A stretch of 6,184 bases of DNA, from assembly GCA_031266955.1 (NCBI GenBank), contig JAISAA010000074.1, forward strand, positions 1 through 6,184. Direction: 5' to 3'. The notes under the pieces were generated by a model that ran no database searches, had not been told where the DNA came from, and saw only the letters and a list, made by a program, of their open reading frames with translations. This stretch comes from Oscillospiraceae bacterium (GTDB taxonomy: Bacteria; Bacillota; Clostridia; Oscillospirales; Oscillospiraceae). The translations under genes and the position numbers were made by a program. Positions 1-4,641 of this stretch are shown piece by piece (the first letter of the stretch is position 1; each line of letters begins with the position of its first letter).

Positions 1-141
1 CGCCCCCGCAAGCAGCACCGCTGTCACGGCGACGCCCACCGCCAGCCCGCGAAGCTCCGCCGCCGGCATTCCCGACGCGATAGTCCCCGATGAAAAACCG
101 GTGCCGGCGCCTGCCGGACGGACACGCCTGCCTTGTCGCAT
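1..141 (-). CDS. N-terminal fragment of a possible membrane or exported protein
   Basis: An open frame of 47 codons runs off the left edge with no stop. The ATG at 139-141 is preceded by a strong ribosome binding site (AAAGGGGAGGG on the minus strand, about 151-160), separated from the start by a T-run. The translation opens with a basic, Gly/Ala-rich stretch (MRQGRRVRPAGAGTG) and then has a hydrophobic segment (LRGLAVGVAVTAVLLAGA) at about residues 30-47, consistent with a signal anchor or first membrane helix. An internal ATG at 67-69 is an alternative start; it would put the hydrophobic segment nearer the N-terminus, but its ribosome binding site is poorly placed. The family cannot be recognised from this fragment. 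The ribosome binding site lies inside the 3' arm of the inverted repeat at 142-221, so the ORF could be a chance frame behind a terminator, or a gene whose start is controlled by that hairpin. Confidence 0.5.
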   Translation of the reverse strand, partial: MRQGRRVRPAGAGTGFSSGTIASGMPAAELRGLAVGVAVTAVLLAGA

Positions 142-221
142 AAAAAAGCCCTCCCCTTTGATTTACCGTATCGAAAGCGCTGTTGCTTTCGGTATACGTT
201 ATTCGGAGGGAGGGCTTTTTA
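142..221 (-). terminator. Nested inverted repeat, likely terminator of the capA unit, overlapping a downstream RBS
   Basis: The outer arms at 143-155 and 208-220 are a perfect 13-base inverted repeat (AAAAAGCCCTCCC against GGGAGGGCTTTTT). They extend to CAT/ATG on both sides with a single extra A. Inside lies a second stem, CGAAAGC (172-178) with GCTTTCG (185-191) around a GCTGTT loop, extended by imperfect pairing of the flanking TAT/GTA bases. Read leftward, the stem ends in six Ts, so it can act as a rho-independent terminator for capA, which ends about 255 bases upstream. The near symmetry means it could also work rightward. The GGGGAGGG of the 3' arm is also the ribosome binding site of the ORF starting at 141, so folding would hide that site. 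Confidence 0.6.
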
Positions 222-234
222 TGCTTGTGATTAA

Positions 235-286
235 ACGTGCGTGCGCGCACGGGGAACGCCGCATTCGCGGCGGAGCGTTCCCCCGT
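235..286. repeat. GC-rich palindromic repeat, intergenic copy of an element also found in the helicase gene
   Basis: Positions 235-255 are identical over 21 bases to 5404-5424 inside the helicase gene. The match contains the 12-base palindrome CGTGCGCGCACG (240-251). It is followed by a hairpin: GGGGAA (251-256) with TTCCCC (278-283), enclosing CGCCGC (257-262), an ATTC loop and GCGGCG (267-272). An alternative pairing is GGGGAACGC (251-259) with GCGTTCCCC (275-283). No T-run follows on either strand, so this is better read as a REP-like dispersed repeat than as a terminator. Confidence 0.65.
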
Positions 287-288
287 CC

Positions 289-315
289 GTAGGGGCCGAC
301 GCCCTCGGCGGCCCG
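289..315. repeat. GTAGGGGC-type hairpin repeat, copy 1
   Basis: GTAGGGGC is followed by a stem GCCGA (295-299), loop CGCCC and TCGGC (305-309). It is extended by GGG (292-294) against CCC (312-314) with a two-base bulge. It shares its GTAGGGGC lead and hairpin plan with the copy starting 41 bases further on, which makes them two diverged members of one short palindromic repeat family. Confidence 0.6.
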
Positions 316-329
316 CCGTTCCGCGTCCC

Positions 330-353
330 GTAGGGGCGAACTGTGTTCGCCCG
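330..353. repeat. GTAGGGGC-type hairpin repeat, copy 2
   Basis: GTAGGGGC leads into a perfect 8-bp stem, GGGCGAAC (334-341) and GTTCGCCC (345-352), around a TGT loop. The 'GTAGGGGCGAAC...GTTCGCCCG' pattern resembles short hairpin repeats I recall as abundant in clostridial genomes; that resemblance is from memory. No T-run follows. Confidence 0.65.
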
Positions 354-355
354 GG

Positions 356-475
356 TTTCCTTGGTTGGAGTATCCCTGCAAATTACCGTCGGCGTAATAT
401 ATGACGGCAGTACGTTCCAATGGGAGGTTGAAGGATTTTAACGCCAACATCCGGGATAAAAATTATAAATATGTG
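356..475. other. Intergenic stretch with no supported gene
   Basis: This is the part of the capA 3' flank not covered by repeats. It is less GC-rich than its surroundings, with an AT-rich patch at 456-474. That patch contains TATAAT on the minus strand (462-467) but no -35 box at a fitting distance. Short open frames cross the stretch on both strands: a minus frame starting at 450 that runs through all the hairpin repeats, and a plus frame ending at the TAA at 439-441. Neither has a ribosome binding site or a recognisable product, and they conflict with each other. No hairpin with a T-run lies directly after the capA stop; the nearest good terminator is at 142-221. Confidence 0.55.
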
Positions 476-2284
476 TCACGCGCCCGCGAAGCCGGGGAAC
501 ATTTCGGCAAACTCCGCCTTGACCGCCTCAATGCGCCTGATACCTTTAGCGCCGATATTGTCGAATACCTCTGCAAGCTCCGGGACGGCGTTTGTGACGA
601 GCTCCGGAGCTTGCAACTCGTTGTCGCCCGAATGGGCGACTCCGGGCCGTAGGCCCGTATTGATAATATTGGTGAATCCGGCGGAGCCGGATTCAATGAC
701 CGGCAGGACGGTTATATCGTAAGCGCCGCGCGGGTTCGTGAACTTGACCCATACCGGTGTGAGGCCGACCGAGTCAAGCGCAGCTTTTCCGCCGTCGGTC
801 TTGCTGAACCCGAGATTTACGATCATACCGTAGTCTCGCGGCGCGGTGCGTTGCGAGCTGACGAAATTGCCGAGAGAGTAGGCTACGAAGCAACGGCGCT
901 CGGTACCGTCGTCGTCCGTGACCGTTACGAATTCGACCGGCTGCAAGACGTGCGGATGCGATGCTAAAACGATATCGGCGCCCGCCAGCAGCATTTTTCG
1001 GATATTGTCCTTGAATATTTCGCGCGTGGACGTTTCGTACTCCGCGCCCATATGCGGCATTACGATCACGAAATCCGGGTTCAGCGCTTTTGCTTTTGCG
1101 ATGTCGTCCGCGATTTTACCGTCGTCCGTTATATTTACACTCCACGGCATATCGGGCGGTATCGGATTGCCGTTTGTGCCGTAGGTGTAGGACAGTATCG
1201 CGAAGGTGATACCGTTCACGTCGATAACGGTGATGTTTTCGCTGTCGCTCTCAGCCGCGTATGTGCCGGTGTGACGGAGTCCGAGCTCGTCTAACACCTC
1301 TAACGTATGTATGAGCCCCTCTTTGCCGTAGTCCAGCGAGTGATTGTTGACGGTCGTCACAAAATCAAAGCCCGCGTCCTTGATCGCCTCCGCGAACGAT
1401 TGCGGAGAAGCGAAATACGGAAAGTCACTCGGCTTGTTCCCGGGCAGCGTTATTGTAGTCTCAAAATTGCCGACGGCGTAGTCGGCGGCGGAGATATACG
1501 GAGCGATATACTTGAACATATAGCTGAAGTCATACGTTTCTCCGCCGCCCTTGGCGAGCGCGTCCGCATACTGCGCTTTGTGACACATCAGATCGCCGAC
1601 GACAGCCAGCGTAGCGGAATGCACGGCCGGTGTGACGGCGGGCGAAGGCTCCGCCCGCGGGCTGAAGCCCCAGCCGTTCCACTCATATGTGTACCCGGTC
1701 GAAGCCGTCTTGCCGTAGTCGCCGGTATATGAGCCCTCCTGTGTTATCAGCAGCGTTCCGGATAAAACGGGCGTCCGTTCGCCGCCCGCGTCCAGCTCGA
1801 ACGAGTAGATCGGGCGGGGCAGGGTCGAGGAGCACCAGAGCGGCTTTACTCTGTCGTCCTTGACGGAGTAAACGTACAAATGGCAGCGGACGGAGGCGTC
1901 GTCATTCGTCATTCTCGCCGGGTGCTCGGCGCCGAAGCGGTAGGATTTCCAGACGACAAACGTCACGTCCGATATCCGGTCGCGGTTGACGTCGCCGAGC
2001 CTGAAGGAGTCCACGTACCACTCTTCGTTCGAGCTCCAGACCTCGGTCTCGTCCGCGCCGGTGATGCGCAGCCGCCCGTTTTCCGCCGTAAAGTCATAGC
2101 CGCCGGCGCTTTCGCTCATAGCCTCGGCGGGCGCGGCTTCGCGCAGCGCGAGAAAATCGCGGAATTCATCCGTAAGCTCCGCGTCCGTCGCGGCGGTTTG
2201 CGGCGGCGCCGCGCCGACGGCGCAGGCCGCCGCCGTGCAGCACGCCGCCGCGGACAGCAGCGCGAGCAGCGTTTTTATCTTCAT
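476..2284 (-). CDS. Secreted CapA-family (PGA_cap) metallophosphatase-like protein with N-terminal extension
   Basis: A 602-residue protein of the CapA/YwtB family, whose members have a calcineurin-like metallophosphoesterase fold and are linked to poly-gamma-glutamate capsule synthesis. Residues 1-26 (MKIKTLLALLSAAACC...) form a signal peptide; TAAAC could be a weak lipobox. Residues about 35-215 form an extension with a GDVNRDRISDV motif like FG-GAP/dockerin calcium loops and a 'HLYVYSVKDDRVKPLW' segment. The PGA_cap domain spans about 225-520 and keeps the expected metal-site motifs in order: VGDLMCH (229-235), NFE (273-275), NNHSLDYG (313-320), MPHMGAEYE (409-417), ASHPHVLQP (442-450) and YSLGNF (469-474). 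No capB or capC is visible, so the substrate is open. The ATG at 2284 was chosen because the signal peptide starts there. A GTG at 2320, with AAGG upstream, would add 12 residues and overlap the previous gene. The start is 4 bases after the DUF3160 stop and has little ribosome binding site of its own, which suggests coupled translation. Confidence 0.9.
   Translation of the reverse strand: MKIKTLLALLSAAACCTAAACAVGAAPPQTAATDAELTDEFRDFLALREAAPAEAMSESAGGYDFTAENGRLRITGADETEVWSSNEEWYVDSFRLGDVNRDRISDVTFVVWKSYRFGAEHPARMTNDDASVRCHLYVYSVKDDRVKPLWCSSTLPRPIYSFELDAGGERTPVLSGTLLITQEGSYTGDYGKTASTGYTYEWNGWGFSPRAEPSPAVTPAVHSATLAVVGDLMCHKAQYADALAKGGGETYDFSYMFKYIAPYISAADYAVGNFETTITLPGNKPSDFPYFASPQSFAEAIKDAGFDFVTTVNNHSLDYGKEGLIHTLEVLDELGLRHTGTYAAESDSENITVIDVNGITFAILSYTYGTNGNPIPPDMPWSVNITDDGKIADDIAKAKALNPDFVIVMPHMGAEYETSTREIFKDNIRKMLLAGADIVLASHPHVLQPVEFVTVTDDDGTERRCFVAYSLGNFVSSQRTAPRDYGMIVNLGFSKTDGGKAALDSVGLTPVWVKFTNPRGAYDITVLPVIESGSAGFTNIINTGLRPGVAHSGDNELQAPELVTNAVPELAEVFDNIGAKGIRRIEAVKAEFAEMFPGFAGA
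573..694. repeat. Cluster of perfect inverted repeats inside the 3' end of the capA-like gene
   Basis: Within 122 bases there are five inverted repeats. They are GCAAGCTCCGG (573-583) against CCGGAGCTTGC (604-614), the 12-base palindrome AGCTCCGGAGCT (600-611), GTCGCCC-GAAT-GGGCGAC (623-640), CGGGCC-GTA-GGCCCG (643-657), and GAATCCGGC-GGA-GCCGGATTC (674-694). They encode residues 531-571 (IESGSAG to APELV), past the last catalytic motif. The short-loop, GC-rich plan matches the intergenic hairpins, suggesting repeat-derived sequence taken into the reading frame. That origin is an inference. Confidence 0.5.
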
Positions 2285-2288
2285 TTTC

Positions 2289-4514
2289 TCAGTAACCGTA
2301 CCGCGTTTCGCCGACGTCACATATGAAGCCTTGCTTCCATTCGGCGATGGCGGGCAGGTCGTTCAGGTTCATTCTTTCGTGCCACTGCTCATCCGTGACG
2401 CGCTCGCTGATCGGGACCGTAAACTCATACTGCGAGAAGACCGTGCCGCTTGCCAGCACCAATTTGCCGTCGCGCGGGAACACGACGAATATCGTTTTGG
2501 CAAAGCCGATGGCTTCCTCCAACACAAAGCCGCGGAGATCAGTCGCGACGTCCGCGACCACGCCGCAGGGATGCTGATTGAGATAGCTCGCGGCTGAAAA
2601 AGACCCATAATCAGTCTGCCACAGCTCGTCGTGCTTGGAGGTGTCCCAGATATGCTCCAATTCAATGCCGTATGTGCGTATAAGCTCATAGTCGGCGTCT
2701 GAAAGCGGAATGTTTTCAAGCTCTTTTTCGGCGATTTCGGTCAGCCGCGCGGAAAGCTCATACAATACGCCTAACGCTTCGTCCGCCTCATCGGTCAGCA
2801 GACCGCGATCACGCAAGCCCGTTTTTGTCTGCTTGACAAGCGCGGCGAGTCTGCCGAAGACCGTGGGAGCGGGCTCTACATAGCCTCGGTCGTCGGGCGG
2901 CTCCGGCGGGTCATCTCCGTTGCCCCCTTCCGCCGCCGGCTGCTTTGCGTAGAGCAGCGTGTCGTGCTTCAGCTCGGTCCAACTGCCTTGGAAGGTGTTC
3001 AGCTCCTTTTGCGTCCACGCGGGGCTTTGCATAAACATCGGGTACCCCGCGCCGTCCGTCGCGTCGGTGTACGGGAGCAGCATATACATCCACGACCGGT
3101 ACAGGTTTGACGTCCACGTTTCTTGCGGAGTTTCAGCGATTTCCGCCCGCAGCTTCGCCATTTGCGCGGAATACTCGGGGAATGCTCTTACGTCGTCCTC
3201 AAGCAGCTTAAGAGCGGCCTCCGACCCGAACGCGGCGGGAATATCCAACGAGTCGGGCAGCATTCTGCCCGGCACGGCGACGGCTATCAGGTTCTGAAAC
3301 ACATAGGCATCCAGCGTAAAGCGCTGGCCCATAAAGCGGTAGCCCGGAGCCGCGGCGGCGGAGTTGATTTGCGGCGGCTCCATTTTTTCGATGATCGCGA
3401 GCGCCTGTGTAAAACGGGTCTCGTCGGCGACGCCGGCGGCGGAGCCGAGCCCGGCGCCGTACAAGTCTTTAAGCGCGTCGGCGTATTGGTAATGCGTAAT
3501 ATCGTCGCACTCGCCGACAAAGAAATTGGTGGGCTCGAATATGTTGAACCACAGCGCTGACAATTCGGGATCCGTCAGCGCCGAGGTTTGCAGCAGCGCG
3601 GATTTCACCTCGTCCGCGCTGCGCGAACGAAGCGTCATCTGGCCGTACCACATCATCGCCTTGAAATACGCCTGCAATTGCTCGGTCTGGTTATAGTGGC
3701 TGCGCGTGATGTACTGCGTGTAATCGGCGCGATATGCGTCGTCGCCGTCAATATCGCCGCCGAGATTGAGCACGGGCGACGCGATTACGCCCGCTTGCGC
3801 GTCGATGAGCGCCAGTTCTTGCGAAACGACGTCCGCGACCTCGCCCGGTATGCTGAAATCACTGTCAAGCAGCTTGAGCCCCACGCTGAAGAACGCCGTA
3901 TTGCGCAAGGCGGCGTTCTCAAACGAGGCGCCTTTGAGTTCTTCGTACTGAGCGTATGAAGCGTCAAGCATACCGCGGCTGAGTTGTATGAGCGTGTCGT
4001 ACAGCCGACTTTGCTCCAAGTCCTTCAGCACATAGTCGAACATCAGGTGGAACGTATGCACCGCCGAGTCGCTTGTGATGAAGCTTGGAACATACTCATA
4101 CCGGTTCGCCTCATAGAGCTGGAAGAACTCCGCGTATGAGTATTTGTCCGAAACGGCAAAGCCGTTTTGCTCGATCAGACGAATCGCCTCGTCGGACAGC
4201 TCGTTGTCGGAATGCCAATAACCGTAGCTTGTGCTCCAGTCGCGATTGCCCGCCGAGAACTGCGAGAAATTTTCGACGTTGCCGAGCCCCGCGCCGACCG
4301 AATAATCCGGGATCGACGGGACGCCGGAGTAAACATAGTCGTCGTAGTCCGCAAACGGCGCGGGATACGCGAGCGTGACGGCGCTTGCCGGCGTCGTGGG
4401 CGCGGCGGACGCCGGCGGCTCCGCCGACGCGGACGGCTGCGCGGGCTTTGCGCAGGACGCGAGCAGCGTAAGTATCAGCGCCAGCGTTGTTGTAAGTGAT
4501 AGACTTCGTTTCAA
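2289..4514 (-). CDS. DUF3160 domain lipoprotein
   Basis: A 741-residue predicted lipoprotein of unknown function. With the TTG start at 4514 the N-terminus is MKRSLSLTTTLALILTLLASC, a typical type II signal peptide with lipobox L-A-S-C and C21 as the lipid anchor. A Ser/Pro/Ala-rich linker follows to about residue 45. Most of the rest matches the DUF3160 pattern as I know it: FITSDSAVHTFHLMFDYVLK (145-164), YFKAMMWYGQ (283-292), SWTELKHDTLLYAKQ (511-525), an acidic Pro/Gly loop (530-545) before GYVEP, and a C-terminal block VADVATD (653-659), GFAKTIFVVF (670-679) and VLASGTVFSQYEF (686-698). The upstream TTG at 4538 is in frame, but the strong AAGGGGAAG site lies between the two TTGs and fits only the later one. 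This is the first gene after the promoter at 4576-4604, and the capA-like gene follows after 4 bases. Family assignment is firm; the biochemical role is not known. Confidence 0.9.
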   Translation of the reverse strand: MKRSLSLTTTLALILTLLASCAKPAQPSASAEPPASAAPTTPASAVTLAYPAPFADYDDYVYSGVPSIPDYSVGAGLGNVENFSQFSAGNRDWSTSYGYWHSDNELSDEAIRLIEQNGFAVSDKYSYAEFFQLYEANRYEYVPSFITSDSAVHTFHLMFDYVLKDLEQSRLYDTLIQLSRGMLDASYAQYEELKGASFENAALRNTAFFSVGLKLLDSDFSIPGEVADVVSQELALIDAQAGVIASPVLNLGGDIDGDDAYRADYTQYITRSHYNQTEQLQAYFKAMMWYGQMTLRSRSADEVKSALLQTSALTDPELSALWFNIFEPTNFFVGECDDITHYQYADALKDLYGAGLGSAAGVADETRFTQALAIIEKMEPPQINSAAAAPGYRFMGQRFTLDAYVFQNLIAVAVPGRMLPDSLDIPAAFGSEAALKLLEDDVRAFPEYSAQMAKLRAEIAETPQETWTSNLYRSWMYMLLPYTDATDGAGYPMFMQSPAWTQKELNTFQGSWTELKHDTLLYAKQPAAEGGNGDDPPEPPDDRGYVEPAPTVFGRLAALVKQTKTGLRDRGLLTDEADEALGVLYELSARLTEIAEKELENIPLSDADYELIRTYGIELEHIWDTSKHDELWQTDYGSFSAASYLNQHPCGVVADVATDLRGFVLEEAIGFAKTIFVVFPRDGKLVLASGTVFSQYEFTVPISERVTDEQWHERMNLNDLPAIAEWKQGFICDVGETRYGY

Positions 4515-4519
4515 TTTTT

Positions 4520-4528
4520 CTTCCCCTT
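4520..4528 (-). promoter_or_regulatory. Ribosome binding site that decides the TTG start of the DUF3160 gene
   Basis: AAGGGGAAG on the minus strand ends 5 bases before the TTG at 4512-4514, with its AGGGG core 8 bases away. It lies inside the frame of the longer candidate (TTG at 4538), which itself has only weak purine sequence upstream. Choosing 4514 also gives a clean lipoprotein signal peptide. Confidence 0.75.
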
Positions 4529-4575
4529 TTTTCGTCAAGTCATTTCTTTTTATATGATAAGCTCATCTTATGATA

Positions 4576-4604
4576 ATTATACCATACCGGGGAATAATAT
4601 ACAA
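4576..4604 (-). promoter_or_regulatory. Sigma-A-type promoter of the DUF3160-capA unit
   Basis: On the minus strand, TTGTAT (4599-4604) is followed by a 17-base spacer and the consensus -10 box TATAAT (4576-4581), preceded by TGG (extended -10). Expected transcription start is near 4569, giving a leader of about 55 bases before the TTG. The segment is an AT-rich island in GC-rich surroundings. The heptamer TATGATA occurs twice in direct orientation, at 4553-4559 and 4569-4575, around the predicted start and next to an ATAAG/CTTAT stem with a CTCAT loop. It could be a regulator site, though nothing identifies a binder. Confidence 0.8.
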
Positions 4605-4641
4605 TAAAATGCACCGGCGCCCTTGCCCCGGCGTCAGCCGG
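4604..4641 (-). terminator. Possible weak terminator at the end of the helicase gene
   Basis: The helicase stop codon lies in the loop of CCGGC (4637-4641) TGAC GCCGG (4628-4632). An alternative pairing uses CCGGC (4637-4641) with GCCGG (4614-4618) and is followed by GTGCATTTTATT. The stem is short and the T-run is interrupted, so termination here is plausible but not strong. Confidence 0.3.

Noticed and set aside
221..292. Plus-strand short ORF after GGAGGGAGGG and a T-run
   Set aside because: The apparent RBS and ATG are the mirror image of the minus-strand ones in the inverted repeat. The 23-residue product is translated repeat sequence with no protein-like features.
230..353. Possible CRISPR array, considered because of the repeated hairpins
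   Set aside because: The repeats are not identical, are irregularly spaced, differ in sequence, and no cas genes are present.
334..441. Plus-strand frame ending in VSLQITVGVIYDGSTFQWEVEGF, resembling a gene remnant
   Set aside because: It starts inside a hairpin repeat right after a stop, has no ATG or RBS, and is short. A decayed fragment is possible but cannot be supported from sequence alone.
199..450. Minus-strand 83-codon ORF downstream of the capA-like gene
   Set aside because: It runs straight through all three hairpin repeats and into the 142-221 palindrome, has no ribosome binding site before its ATG, and its product looks like translated repeat sequence (PYGRGNAPPRMRRSPCAHAR).
3891..3918. 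Inverted repeat GAACGCCG/CGGCGTTC inside the DUF3160 gene
   Set aside because: Eight base pairs with a 12-base loop is expected by chance in long GC-rich coding sequence, and the encoded residues fit the family pattern without an insertion.
4151..4167. AAACGGC-AAA-GCCGTTT hairpin inside the DUF3160 gene
   Set aside because: It is short, has no T-run, and is isolated within ordinary coding sequence; no link to the repeat families seen elsewhere.
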